DNA of 64,000 nucleotides, taken from positions 39,934-103,933 of the forward strand of contig DXZW01000013.1 in assembly GCA_019419455.1 (NCBI GenBank). The letters are read 5' to 3'. The position numbers were made by a program, and so were the translations under genes. The DNA comes from Collinsella sp. Its GTDB lineage: Bacteria; Actinomycetota; Coriobacteriia; Coriobacteriales; Coriobacteriaceae. The stretch's first letter is position 1; each line of letters starts with the position of its first letter. Shown piece by piece: positions 51,222 through 60,099 of this stretch. The notes beneath the pieces were generated by a model, which was not told where the DNA came from, did not search any database, and saw only the letters and a program-made list of their open reading frames with translations.

Positions 51222-53339
51222 ATGGCATCTGCTTTGGAGCGTGACGGTCGCGCCGTGGTGACCACATGCGGGGGATGCTATGCCGATTGCGCCTTTGCGG
51301 CACGCGTTGAGGACGGTCGCGTGGTGGCCGAGTTGCCGGTGCCGGGGCATCCGTGCGCGGCGCGTGCCCTGTGCGCCCGCGGACGGCATCGCCTGGCAAT
51401 GCCGTTTGACGAGCGCGACCGCATCATGCACCCCATGCGACGCCGCCGGGATGGCTCGGGGTTTGATGCGATTACCTGGGGCGAGGCGTTCGCGCAGATC
51501 GCTGCGCGCCTTGGGGGGATTGTTGACGGGCATGGTCCGCGTGCGCTGGGCATGACGCTCGGCGTGCCCTCGTTCGACCGCTACTGGGCGTATCGTTTTA
51601 TGCATGCGCTGGGCTCGCCCAACGTATACGGTGCCGACGGTGCCTGCGAGGTAAGCCGACTTACCGGTTGGGAGCACAGCCTGGGTTATAGTCCCGCCTC
51701 CGACCTGTCACATACCGACTGCATCATGTACCTGGGGCGTTCCATTGTCGATTCGTCGACGATGGGGGCCGTTGACGCGCTCAACGATGCGCGCCGGCGC
51801 GGGGCGAAGGTCATCGTGGTTGACCCCCGGCGCAGCGGTTCGGCTGCTATTGCCGACCGCTGGCTGCGCGTACGTCCTGGATGCGATCTGGCGTTGCTGC
51901 TGGGTATCGCACATGTGCTGGTAGCCGAGGGCCTGTACGATCACGAGTTCGTGGACCGCTATACCACGGGTTTTGACGAGCTGGCGCAGACTGCTGCTGT
52001 TTGGACGCCCGAGTGGGCTGAGTCGATGTGCGATGTGCCGGCGGACGATATCCGAGCGACTGCGCGTGATTTGGCTGCCGCGGCGCCTGCTGCGGTGGTG
52101 GACGCTGGCTTTCATGGCGGCATCGGTATTGCGTATGCCAACAGCACCCAGACCGCGCGCGCTATCTGCTTGGTCGATGTGCTGCTGGGCTGCATCGGGC
52201 ATGCGGGCGGCGCGCTCAATCCGCCCACGCCGCTTGTGTTGGGCGACCTCGATCCCACGCGCTTTGCGACGCCGCCGGTGCCGCGTGGGCCCAAGCTGGG
52301 ATCCGAGCGCTATCCACTGGTCGATCCGGTGCGCGGCCTGTGCACGACCATCGGTCAGTCGATTCTTGCCGGCGATTTGCGCGGGCTCATCGTCTATGCC
52401 AGTAACCCCGGTGCGGGCTATGGCAATGCACGGGCTTGGTTGAGTATTTTGCAGCAGCTCGACTTGCTCGTGACGATTGATATTCGCTGGTCCGAGACGG
52501 CGCGTGCTTCTGATTTCGTGCTGCCCGACGTGACGTATCTGGAGGCCGACCGCGGTGCGGGCACAGTCGTGGGCGCCAACGATGCGCGCGTGTTCTACCG
52601 CAACGCCGTGCTGCCCGTGCAGCATGACGGCACACGTCCCGGTCGGGAGATTTTTGCCGGTCTGGCGCAGGCGTGTGGCGTGGGCGAGTATTTCCAGTTT
52701 ACGTCTGACGATCTGGCGGCTGCCCAGGTGGCGCCTTTTGGGATCGATCTGGACGAGCTCAAGGAGCGCGGCTGGGCCGATACGGGCGTGGCGCTGCCGT
52801 CGCGCACGGGTGAGCCGGTGATTCCGCTTGCCGGCGGCAAAATTGCGCTGGCAAGCGACGTATGGGAACGAGTCGGCATGGGTCGTGTGCCCAACTGGAT
52901 TGCGCCCATGGTGGAGCCCGGCCCGGGGATGTTTCGCCTCATTAGTGGCAACCGTCCCTTTGAGTCGCACACCTCGCGAAGGCTTGCGGCTCAAGGTGCC
53001 GCCGAGGCTGGATCGGACCTGGATGCCGTGCAGATGAATGCCGATGCTGCTGCGCACATGGGCATCGCCGACGGCGAGATCGTCGAGCTCGTGAGCGATA
53101 TGGGCCGCGACCGCGTGCGCGTGGAGACGACGCCGTATCTGCATCCGGCGTGCATCTTTACGTCGGCCGCCCCCGGCGGACGTTCGTTTGGCGCCGATGC
53201 CGGCGGCGCTCAAGCCTTGGGCGTCGGCCCGCTCGACCATACACCGTTGCGTTGGGACCCGTTGACGGGCGCCGCGCTCACTCAGGAAAACGCCGTTCGC
53301 GTGGAAAAGATCGCGGCGCGCGAGGATAATAACGAGTAA
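51222..53339 (+). CDS. molybdopterin-dependent oxidoreductase (DMSO reductase superfamily), function unknown
   Basis: A 705-residue cytoplasmic molybdoenzyme of the DMSO reductase superfamily; no signal peptide is visible. An N-terminal [4Fe-4S] motif CGGCYADCAFAARVEDGRV ends with a fourth cysteine near LCARG. VIVVDPRRSGSAAIADRW and the C-terminal domain with NRPFESHTSRR bind the two MGD pterins. In the alignment with FdhF, GADGACEVSR places a cysteine where FdhF has Sec140, so the likely Mo ligand is Cys. Substrate is unknown. It stands after the FHL terminator and before selA, with GAAAGGGG ahead of the ATG at 51222. Confidence 0.82.
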   Translation: MASALERDGRAVVTTCGGCYADCAFAARVEDGRVVAELPVPGHPCAARALCARGRHRLAMPFDERDRIMHPMRRRRDGSGFDAITWGEAFAQIAARLGGIVDGHGPRALGMTLGVPSFDRYWAYRFMHALGSPNVYGADGACEVSRLTGWEHSLGYSPASDLSHTDCIMYLGRSIVDSSTMGAVDALNDARRRGAKVIVVDPRRSGSAAIADRWLRVRPGCDLALLLGIAHVLVAEGLYDHEFVDRYTTGFDELAQTAAVWTPEWAESMCDVPADDIRATARDLAAAAPAAVVDAGFHGGIGIAYANSTQTARAICLVDVLLGCIGHAGGALNPPTPLVLGDLDPTRFATPPVPRGPKLGSERYPLVDPVRGLCTTIGQSILAGDLRGLIVYASNPGAGYGNARAWLSILQQLDLLVTIDIRWSETARASDFVLPDVTYLEADRGAGTVVGANDARVFYRNAVLPVQHDGTRPGREIFAGLAQACGVGEYFQFTSDDLAAAQVAPFGIDLDELKERGWADTGVALPSRTGEPVIPLAGGKIALASDVWERVGMGRVPNWIAPMVEPGPGMFRLISGNRPFESHTSRRLAAQGAAEAGSDLDAVQMNADAAAHMGIADGEIVELVSDMGRDRVRVETTPYLHPACIFTSAAPGGRSFGADAGGAQALGVGPLDHTPLRWDPLTGAALTQENAVRVEKIAAREDNNE

Positions 53340-53391
53340 TTGACTCAGCTGATGCATTCGACTGATTCACGTTTCTTTTGAAAGGCCGCAC

Positions 53392-54849
53392 ATGAGCGAT
53401 AGCCAGAACATGTCCGATGAGGTGCGCGCCCGCCTGCGCGCCATTCCCTCCGTCAACGAGCTGCTTGCCGAGTGGCCGGTGGTGAAGGCGGCGGGGGAGA
53501 CCTGCGACGCGGTGGTGCATGCCGCCGTCACGGCCGAGCTCGACGAGGAGCGAGCCGCCATTCGCACCGGCGTCGCCCCGCGCTCTAAGCGCGACCTGGC
53601 TTCGGCCATCGAGTGGCGTGCGCACCGTTCCGCGCTGCCAAGCCTGCGTCCCGCCGTCAACGCCACGGGTGTGGTTATCCATACCAACTTGGGTCGCGCC
53701 CCGCTCGCGGAATCAGCTGCCAAAGCCGTGGCCGAGGTTGCGCGCGGGTACAGCACGCTCGAGTACAGTGTGGACACTTGTTCGCGCGGGTCGCGCAAGG
53801 AGCACGCCGCGCAGCTGATCCGCTCGCTCACCGGTGCCGAGGACGCGCTCGTGGTCAACAACAACGCCGCCGCGGTACTGCTGGTGCTGGCGACCCATGC
53901 CGCAGGCAAGGAGGTTATCGTCAGCCGCGGCGAGCTTGTCGAGATCGGCGGCAGCTTCCGCATCCCCGATGTCATGGCGGCTTCGGGCGCCAAGCTCGTC
54001 GAGGTCGGCGCCACCAACCGCACGCATTTGGACGACTATGAGCGCGCCATCACGCCCGATACGGCGATGATCCTCAAGGTCCATCCTTCCAACTATCGCA
54101 TCGAGGGCTTTCACGAGGAGGTGGGCTCTCGGGAGCTTGCCGCTCTGGCCCACAAGCATGGACTGCTGTTCTACGAGGACCAGGGGTCGGGCGCGCTGTT
54201 GCCCGACGACATCTTGGTGCGCGGCGGCGAAGAAACCACGCCGGCTTCGGTTTTGGCAGGGCTCGATCTGGTGTCGTGCTCGGGCGATAAACTGCTCGGT
54301 GCCGCACAAGCGGGCATTATCATGGGCCGTCGCAATCTGGTCCAGGCCTGTGGGTCACATCCGCTTATGCGCGCCCTGCGCCCGGGCAAGCTCGCGCTGA
54401 CGGCGCTCGAGGCCACGCTGCGTATCTACATGGACGGCGCCGATGTTGCCCATCGCGATATTCCGGTGCTCAGCATGCTTACGCTGCCGCAGACCCATTT
54501 GGAGCGACGTGCCCGCAAGCTGCGCGATCGTATGGTCGCCGGGCTCGATAAGGCTGGCTACCCGTGTGCCGTTCAGGTGGAGATCGTCGAGGAATCGTCG
54601 ACCCCTGGTGGCGGCTCGCTGCCTACCGTGGAGCTGCCCACCATGTGCGTTGCCGTGCGCCTCGTCGATGAGCGTCTTTCCGTTGACGCACTCAAGCGCT
54701 CACTCGTCCAAGATTTCGACACGCCGGTCGTCACGCGCGCCTCGCACGATCGCGTCCTGTTTGACGTGCGCACACTCGTGGGTGACCGCGATATCGAGAC
54801 GGCGGCATCGACGCTCGTCGCGTGCGTTGAGAAGGCGATTGCTCGATGA
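53392..54849 (+). CDS. selA: L-seryl-tRNA(Sec) selenium transferase
   Basis: Converts Ser-tRNA(Sec) to Sec-tRNA(Sec) using selenophosphate from SelD. The 485-residue PLP enzyme has the SelA-type N-terminus (AIPSVNELL), PAVNATGVVIHTNLGRAPL, GSRKEHAAQLI, VVNNNAAAVLL and the PLP lysine in SCSGDKLLGAAQAG (Lys300, compare Lys295 in E. coli). GAAAGG precedes the ATG. Its stop region overlaps the selB start by 4 bases, the common selAB arrangement. selC follows selB. Confidence 0.96.
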   Translation: MSDSQNMSDEVRARLRAIPSVNELLAEWPVVKAAGETCDAVVHAAVTAELDEERAAIRTGVAPRSKRDLASAIEWRAHRSALPSLRPAVNATGVVIHTNLGRAPLAESAAKAVAEVARGYSTLEYSVDTCSRGSRKEHAAQLIRSLTGAEDALVVNNNAAAVLLVLATHAAGKEVIVSRGELVEIGGSFRIPDVMAASGAKLVEVGATNRTHLDDYERAITPDTAMILKVHPSNYRIEGFHEEVGSRELAALAHKHGLLFYEDQGSGALLPDDILVRGGEETTPASVLAGLDLVSCSGDKLLGAAQAGIIMGRRNLVQACGSHPLMRALRPGKLALTALEATLRIYMDGADVAHRDIPVLSMLTLPQTHLERRARKLRDRMVAGLDKAGYPCAVQVEIVEESSTPGGGSLPTVELPTMCVAVRLVDERLSVDALKRSLVQDFDTPVVTRASHDRVLFDVRTLVGDRDIETAASTLVACVEKAIAR

Positions 54850-56813
54850 GTGAGGTTCATGCGCTGGTGGAGTGTCCCGTTATCGTTGGCACGGCGGGCC
54901 ACGTTGACCACGGCAAGTCGGCATTGATCGAGGCGCTGACCGGCAAGAATCCCGACCGTCTGGAGGTTGAGCGCCGTCGCGGTATGACCGTGGAGCTGGG
55001 CTTTGGCGAGCTGGCACTGCCGAGTGGCAAGATCGTCGGCCTGGTCGACGTGCCGGGCCACGCGCATTACCTGCGCGCCATGGTGCAGGGTGCGACAGGC
55101 ATCGACGTTGCCGTGCTGGTGGTCTCTGCCGTTGAGGGTGTAATGCCGCAGACGCGCGAGCACGTGCACGTGCTGGAGCTGCTGGGCGTCACGCATATGG
55201 TGGTGGCGCTGACGATGTGTGACCTGGCCGATGCCGAGATGACCGAGCTTGCCGAGCTCGATGTCGATGACTTTTTGTCGGATACCGTGTTTGCGGGCGC
55301 GCCGATTGTGCCCGTGTCGTCTAAGACGGGCGAGGGGGTCGACGGGCTGCTTGCGGTGCTCGACGAGCAGGTAAGTGCCTGCTGGGATGCCTGCCGCGAC
55401 CGTGCCGAGCGCACCGATGCCGCGCCGCGCCTGCCGATTGACCGCTGCTTTACGATTAAGGGCGTCGGCACTGTCGTAACGGGAACGCTGCACGATGCGC
55501 CGGTTGCGGTGGGCGACGAGCTGATGGCTTTGCCGTCGCGTACGGTCTGTCGCGTGCGTGGGATTCAGGTGCATGGCGATACGCCGCGCGCGCTGCCTGG
55601 TCAGCGTGTGGCGCTCAACCTAGTTGGTGACGGTGTCGCGGCGCTTGACCGTGGCGAGATGCTGGGCGTGGCGGACCGCTTTGGCCAGACGTTGCGCTTT
55701 ATGATGACGTTCACCTACCTGGGCCGCGAGGGCACCAAGCCGCGCGTGCTCGAGTCGGGCGCGCGTGTGCATGTGATGGCCGGCACGGCCGAGGTCGTCG
55801 GCCGCATCATGCTTTTGGAGGGCGAGGCCCCCATGGCGGTGGGCGAGACCCGTACCGTGCAGGTGCGCCTGGAGGACCCGCTGCCGCTGTGTGCCGGAGA
55901 CCATGCCGTGGTGCTGTCGTATTCGCCCGTTATGCTTATTGGCGGCGGGCGCGTGCTGCTTTCGCGCTGCCGTCGCTCGCGCGAGCTTTCTGCCGGCGAG
56001 CGCGCACTGTTTGCGGCGCTTGAGTCCGGCGATACCGCGGGCGGTGTGGGCGCTTGGCTGGCGCTGCAGATGCTGCCAGTTACGGCGGTTGCTGTTGCCG
56101 ACGCTTTGGATCTTGGTGTCGGCGAGGTCGATGCCGCACTGCGCGGGTTGGTGTCGCAGGGCTCTGTTCGCAAGCTTGCTGTGGGTGATGCGGACTACTT
56201 GGCGGACGCCGTGGTGCTCGACGCTGCGATGGATGCACTGGCGGCGACCCTGTCAGCCATGCACGCGGCGTCTCCCAAGGAGACGGGCTTTACGCCCGGC
56301 GCCGTTGCCCATGCTGCGTGGCCTGCCGCTGATGATGGCGTTGCCGCGGCTCTGATTGCCGAGGGCTGCTCGCGTGGCGTGTGTGCCGCCGAGGGTGCCG
56401 AGGTATTCGACCCGCACTCCGCTGCCGCCGCGGCGCGTGTGGTGCGCGAGGTCTGCGAACGTATCGTTGCCTTGCTGGACGAAGCCGGCCTCGATGCACC
56501 GATATTGCCCGAGGTGGGCGAGCAGTTGCAGCTCGATCGCGACACCATGACGCGTGCCCTGCGCGAGCTTTCGCTCAATCGCTCGATCGTTAAGGTCGAG
56601 CGCGACGTTGCCCTGTCCGCTGCCGCCGAGGCCCATGCGCGCGAGCTTGTTGCCGCCGCCATTGAGGCAGCCGGCGGTGCTGCCACCACGAGCGTACTGC
56701 GCGAGGCCCTGGGTGTGTCGCGCAAACGTGCCATCAGCATCTTGGAGCACCTGGATGCCGTGCGCTTTACGGTGCTCGACAAGGATGCCGGTGGCCTGAG
56801 GTCCCTACGCTAG
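54846..56813 (+). CDS. selB: selenocysteine-specific elongation factor
   Basis: GTPase that brings Sec-tRNA(Sec) to UGA codons marked by a SECIS. The 655-residue protein has the GTPase motifs GHVDHGKS (residues 18-25), DVPGHAHYLRAMVQGATGID and TMCD, then domains II and III. The C-terminal domain IV, about residues 400-655, is a set of winged helices that binds SECIS RNA; the last one ends SVLREALGVSRKRAISILEH, then LDAVRFTVLDKDAGGLR. It overlaps selA by 4 bases. Known clients in this window are FdhF and SelD. Confidence 0.96.
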   Translation: MSEVHALVECPVIVGTAGHVDHGKSALIEALTGKNPDRLEVERRRGMTVELGFGELALPSGKIVGLVDVPGHAHYLRAMVQGATGIDVAVLVVSAVEGVMPQTREHVHVLELLGVTHMVVALTMCDLADAEMTELAELDVDDFLSDTVFAGAPIVPVSSKTGEGVDGLLAVLDEQVSACWDACRDRAERTDAAPRLPIDRCFTIKGVGTVVTGTLHDAPVAVGDELMALPSRTVCRVRGIQVHGDTPRALPGQRVALNLVGDGVAALDRGEMLGVADRFGQTLRFMMTFTYLGREGTKPRVLESGARVHVMAGTAEVVGRIMLLEGEAPMAVGETRTVQVRLEDPLPLCAGDHAVVLSYSPVMLIGGGRVLLSRCRRSRELSAGERALFAALESGDTAGGVGAWLALQMLPVTAVAVADALDLGVGEVDAALRGLVSQGSVRKLAVGDADYLADAVVLDAAMDALAATLSAMHAASPKETGFTPGAVAHAAWPAADDGVAAALIAEGCSRGVCAAEGAEVFDPHSAAAAARVVREVCERIVALLDEAGLDAPILPEVGEQLQLDRDTMTRALRELSLNRSIVKVERDVALSAAAEAHARELVAAAIEAAGGAATTSVLREALGVSRKRAISILEHLDAVRFTVLDKDAGGLRSLR

Positions 56814-56838
56814 GCCGGTTACCCGCTCCCGCCTCCTC

Positions 56839-56905
56839 AGTTGCGGTGAAATAGTTCCTGTTTTTGGGGTCTTGCAGCCTAAGCAAGAACTATTCCACCG
56901 CAACT
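56839..56905. repeat. long palindrome, family B, copy 4 (divergent)
   Basis: AGTTGCGGTGAAATAG then TTCCTG is mirrored imperfectly by CAAGAACTATTCCACCGCAACT. The inner stem differs from other copies (TTCC/AGAA instead of GGGA/TCCC) but stays mostly paired. It lies between selB and selC. Confidence 0.75.
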
Positions 56906-56962
56906 TCTTGTTCGTCTTTTTGGGATGGAGCCGTTTCGGTTTGGTAAAATACCGCCGCACTT

Positions 56963-57059
56963 GGGAACGGATGGGCTCCGGTGGGCTCCGCGGTCCTCAA
57001 AACCGTTGCGAGGCGTGCAAAACGTCTTGGATGTGTTCGATTCACATACGTTCCCGCCA
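56963..57059 (+). tRNA. selC: tRNA-Sec (anticodon TCA)
   Basis: A 97-nt tRNA that reads UGA as selenocysteine. The acceptor arm pairs GGGAACG with CGTTCCC, followed by the G discriminator and CCA. The anticodon loop is CCTCAAA, flanked by CGGT/ACCG. It has a long variable arm (AGGCGT...ACGTCT with one G-U pair) and T-arm ATGTG TTCGATT CACAT. The long D-arm and the TCA anticodon mark it as tRNA-Sec. It lies between selB and mobA, so all four sel genes are in one window. Confidence 0.94.
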
Positions 57060-57213
57060 TACGCTACCAGCGCTTTTGTGCTCGCGGTCTTGCTGCGTGC
57101 CGCAAGGGCGCTGTTTTGTTTTTGCACGAGCTTTTCGTAGCGCTGCTATTTCGGTGGCTGTATTTAGCTTCGTGCGCCGGGTTTCGAGCATGCCGATGGA
57201 GGTGTTTTGCCGT

Positions 57214-57846
57214 ATGACTACCGTAAGACGTGCCGATCTTTCTTGTGTCGTCCAGGCGGGTGGGCTGTCCTCGCGCATGGGCTGTGATAAGGCTCGCATG
57301 GCGTTTTGCGGCGAGCCGCTCATCGAACGCGTGCTGGGTCGGCTGGCGCCAGTTGCCGGCGAGTTGGTCGTGACGACTTCGCGTCCCAGCGAGCTTGCCT
57401 ACCTTGAGGAGCGCGCGTTTGGCGGCCTGGTGCCGCGAATAGTGTCGGACCTTGAGGGGCCGGCGGGCGCCATGCGCGGCATCGCGAGTTCGCTGACTGC
57501 GGCCCGGCTGCCTCTCGTTGCTATCGTCGCCTGTGATATGCCGTTTGTCTCTTCGGAGCTAATCGGTGCCCTTGCTGGCTGTGTTGAGGCCGAGGCGCTC
57601 GATGTGTGCGTGCCGCGCGAGGAGCGGGGGATTGAGCCGCTTTGCGCCGTCTGGCGCCGTGACGCGTGTGTGCCGGTTGCCCAAGAGCTGCTCTCCTGCG
57701 ACCGACAGCGCATTCGCTGTCTGATCAATCGCGTTCAGGCCGGTTATATGGATGAGCCGCAGATCGTTAAGGCCGCGGGCTCGACGCTCTGCTTCGAGAA
57801 CGTCAATACGCCCGAGGAGTTTGCGGCGGCCGAGTTACTCGCCTAG
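57214..57846 (+). CDS. mobA: molybdenum cofactor guanylyltransferase
   Basis: Joins GMP to molybdopterin to make MGD, the cofactor form used by FdhF and other DMSO-reductase-family enzymes. The 210-residue protein has the nucleotidyltransferase signature VVQAGGLSSRMGCDK near the N-terminus (Lys26) and the metal-binding VACDMPFVSSELI. The ATG at 57214 follows GATGGAGG at an acceptable 9-10 bases; the open frame further upstream overlaps selC and is not coding. It is 16 bases from the Cys-rich DUF3343 gene downstream. A role as cytidylyltransferase (MocA) for a xanthine-dehydrogenase-type enzyme is an alternative. Confidence 0.83.
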   Translation: MTTVRRADLSCVVQAGGLSSRMGCDKARMAFCGEPLIERVLGRLAPVAGELVVTTSRPSELAYLEERAFGGLVPRIVSDLEGPAGAMRGIASSLTAARLPLVAIVACDMPFVSSELIGALAGCVEAEALDVCVPREERGIEPLCAVWRRDACVPVAQELLSCDRQRIRCLINRVQAGYMDEPQIVKAAGSTLCFENVNTPEEFAAAELLA

Positions 57847-57861
57847 ACGATTGGAGTTGCC

Positions 57862-58257
57862 ATGTCTCACGATATTTGTCCCGACACGGGAGAACCTTGC
57901 ACTTGCGACGGGTCCGAACCCTGTACCTGCGGTTGCGGTGGCTGTGGACATACTGCGGAAGAGGAAGCGGCCGCCGCGGCGTATCGCGATGCACACCGCG
58001 AAGGCCCGTCCGGTGATGCTCTCGACCATGAACGCAAGATCATCGTTTCGTTCGATAGCACCTTCGATGTGATGGAATGCGAGCAGCTGTGCCTTGCCGC
58101 CGGTGTGCCCGGGCGCATCATGCCGCTGCCCGGCTCCATCACCGCCGGCTGCGGGCTGTGCTGGGCCATGCCGTTCTCGGGCGATGCACTCGCCGCCTTC
58201 CGCGCTGCCACCGAAGGCCGCATAACCCCCGCCGACTACCATCAGCTCGTCCTCTAA
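57862..58257 (+). CDS. DUF3343 protein with cysteine-rich head
   Basis: A 131-residue protein with a DUF3343 domain in its C-terminal half (IIVSFDSTFDVMECEQLC, then GRIMPLPGSITAGCGLCWAM), paralogous to the 83-residue protein at 29948-30199. The first 30 residues have seven cysteines in about 25 positions (CPDTGEPCTCDGSEPCTCGC, then GGCGH), a metal- or selenium-binding look not present in the other paralogue. It is 16 bases after mobA, near the molybdenum hydroxylase genes. A Se/S-carrier function for a Mo enzyme is inference. Confidence 0.78.
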   Translation: MSHDICPDTGEPCTCDGSEPCTCGCGGCGHTAEEEAAAAAYRDAHREGPSGDALDHERKIIVSFDSTFDVMECEQLCLAAGVPGRIMPLPGSITAGCGLCWAMPFSGDALAAFRAATEGRITPADYHQLVL

Positions 58258-58277
58258 CCACCAACATCACCACAAAG

Positions 58278-58355
58278 GTGCCTGCCCCCAATGTGGTGGT
58301 TTGGAACATGTGGACGAAACAGGTTTGAAACACGGGTTTTGCATGTCAGGCACTC
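58278..58355. repeat. imperfect inverted repeat, REP-like
   Basis: AGGTGCCTG near 58278 and CAGGCACT near 58348 flank about 60 bases of unpaired or weakly paired sequence between the DUF3343 gene and gdhA. GGTGCCTGCCCCC is a familiar type of intergenic repeat in gut anaerobes. The copy is single here. Confidence 0.4.
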
Positions 58356-58514
58356 AAAAACGCCTCTACCTGCATCGTAATCAAAATGAAACATCTGCTC
58401 ATTGGCTTATGCGAAACTTTGCTGCAACAGTGCGATATTATCCATACTCGATAAAGCTCGCGGCGCATGGGGCGCCTCGAACGACACTTTTCTTTTCCAT
58501 CAATTGGAGGAAGC

Positions 58515-59870
58515 ATGAGCTACACGCAGAAAGTTCTCGACGAGCTCAAGGCCCGCTATCCCGAGCAGCCTGAGTTCATCCAGGCCGCGACCGAGATCCT
58601 CGGCACCATCCAGCCGGCGCTCGACGCCCATCCCGAGTACGAGGAGGCCGCCCTGCTTGAGCGCCTCGTCGAGCCCGAGCGCATTGTTATGTTCCGTGTC
58701 CCCTGGGTCGACGACCAGGGCAAGGTTCAGGTCAACCGCGGTTACCGCGTCGAGTTCAACTCTGCCATTGGACCCTACAAGGGCGGCCTGCGCTTTAACC
58801 CGACGGTCACCCTGGGCATGCTCAAGTTCCTGGGCCTGGAGCAGATCCTCAAGAACAGCCTGACCACCCTTCCCATGGGCGGCGGCAAGGGCGGTTCCGA
58901 CTTTGACCCCAAGGGCAAGTCCAACAACGAGATCATGCACTTCTGCCAGTCCTTCATGACCGAGCTCTATCGCCACATTGGCCCCAACACCGACGTTCCC
59001 GCCGGCGACCTGGGCGTTGGCGGCCGCGAGGTTGCCTACCTGTTCGGTCAGTACAAGCGCCTGACCAACGAGTGGACCGGCGTTCTCACCGGCAAGGGCC
59101 TCTCCTTTGGCGGCTCGCTCGCCCGTACCGAGGCCACCGGCTACGGCCTGGCCTACTTTGTGGACGAGTACCTCAAGAGCCGCGGCGACTCCTTCGAGGG
59201 CAAGAACGTCGTCGTTCACGGCTCCGGCAACGTCGCCATCTACGCGGTTCAGAAGGTCGCCCAGCTCGGCGGCAAGGTGCTGGCCTGCTCCGATACTCAC
59301 GGCTGGGTCGAGGATCCCGACGGCATCGACTACACCGTGCTTGAGCACGTCTACAACAAGAAGCGCTCCGGCCACGACAAGGGCGTCACGCTCGCTATGT
59401 ACGTTGACGAGAAGCCCAACGCCGTGTGGCACGAGGGCGACGGCCGCGGCGTGTGGCAGCTGCCCTGCGACATCGCGCTGCCCTGCGCTCGCGAGAACAC
59501 GCTGCTGCTCGAGGACGCCCAGGCGCTCGTCGCCAACGGCTGCAAGGTGGTCGGCGAGGGCGCGAACATGCCCACGACCATCGAGGCCACGACCTACTTC
59601 CAGGAGAACGGCGTTGCCTTTATGCCTGGTAAGGCTGCCAACGCCGGCGGCGTGCTCGTGTCCGGCCTGGAAATGAGCCAGAATGCCGAGCACCTGTCCT
59701 GGACCTTCGAGGAGGTCGACGGCAAGCTCGAGCAGCTCATGCGCGGCATGTTCCACAACGTGGACGACACCGCCAAGGAGTATGGCCAGGAAGGCAACTT
59801 TGTCATGGGCGCCAACATCGCCGGCTTCCTGAAGGTCGCCGACGCCATGCTCGCCCAGGGCGTCTGCTAA
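58515..59870 (+). CDS. gdhA: glutamate dehydrogenase
   Basis: Interconverts glutamate and 2-oxoglutarate plus ammonia with NAD(P)H. The 451-residue protein has the family length. YKGGLRFNPTV, the active-site block PMGGGKGGSDFDPKGKS (catalytic Lys125) and the Rossmann motif VVVHGSGNVAIYA are visible. TTGGAGGAAGC precedes the ATG. The gene stands alone with its own terminator. The hexameric NADP-dependent bacterial type is suggested by length; cofactor choice cannot be settled by eye. Confidence 0.95.
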   Translation: MSYTQKVLDELKARYPEQPEFIQAATEILGTIQPALDAHPEYEEAALLERLVEPERIVMFRVPWVDDQGKVQVNRGYRVEFNSAIGPYKGGLRFNPTVTLGMLKFLGLEQILKNSLTTLPMGGGKGGSDFDPKGKSNNEIMHFCQSFMTELYRHIGPNTDVPAGDLGVGGREVAYLFGQYKRLTNEWTGVLTGKGLSFGGSLARTEATGYGLAYFVDEYLKSRGDSFEGKNVVVHGSGNVAIYAVQKVAQLGGKVLACSDTHGWVEDPDGIDYTVLEHVYNKKRSGHDKGVTLAMYVDEKPNAVWHEGDGRGVWQLPCDIALPCARENTLLLEDAQALVANGCKVVGEGANMPTTIEATTYFQENGVAFMPGKAANAGGVLVSGLEMSQNAEHLSWTFEEVDGKLEQLMRGMFHNVDDTAKEYGQEGNFVMGANIAGFLKVADAMLAQGVC

Positions 59871-59898
59871 ATCTTCGCTCGATATAGCATCGCAGAAT

Positions 59899-59927
59899 GC
59901 TCCCAGCTATCCGGCTGGGAGCCTTTT
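59899..59927 (+). terminator. terminator of gdhA
   Basis: GCTCCCAGC pairs perfectly with GCTGGGAGC, followed by CTTTTCT, 29 bases after the stop codon. Confidence 0.85.
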
Positions 59928-59945
59928 CTATCCCGGAGGACTCCT

Positions 59946-60020
59946 CATAACTTGCGGTGAAATACGGACTGTTGGGCGCCCTAAGCCCGACAAATAGTCC
60001 GTATTTCACCGCAAGTTATG
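59946..60020. repeat. long palindrome, family B, copy 5
   Basis: CATAACTTGCGGTGAAATACGG then ACTGTT (written here in two parts: CATAACTTGCGGTG and AAATACGGACTGTT) is mirrored downstream. Relative to the other copies, AGTTGCGG/CCGCAACT has become ACTTGCGG/CCGCAAGT, a matched change on both arms. It lies between gdhA and the hydroxylase genes. Confidence 0.85.
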
Positions 60021-60099
60021 GATGGGAGGGAGGTTTTTGTGCTGTGGAAGGTCGCGGCCCTTCGTTTGGTACACTTAAAAGTACTGGACAAGTGAAGAG

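Noticed and set aside
56872..57213. Open frame extending mobA upstream by over 100 codons
   Set aside because: It runs through the palindromic repeat and the tRNA-Sec gene; MobA homology starts only at about 57214.
14846..60020. CRISPR interpretation of the repeated hairpins
   Set aside because: Copies are dispersed kilobases apart with no regular spacers and no cas genes.
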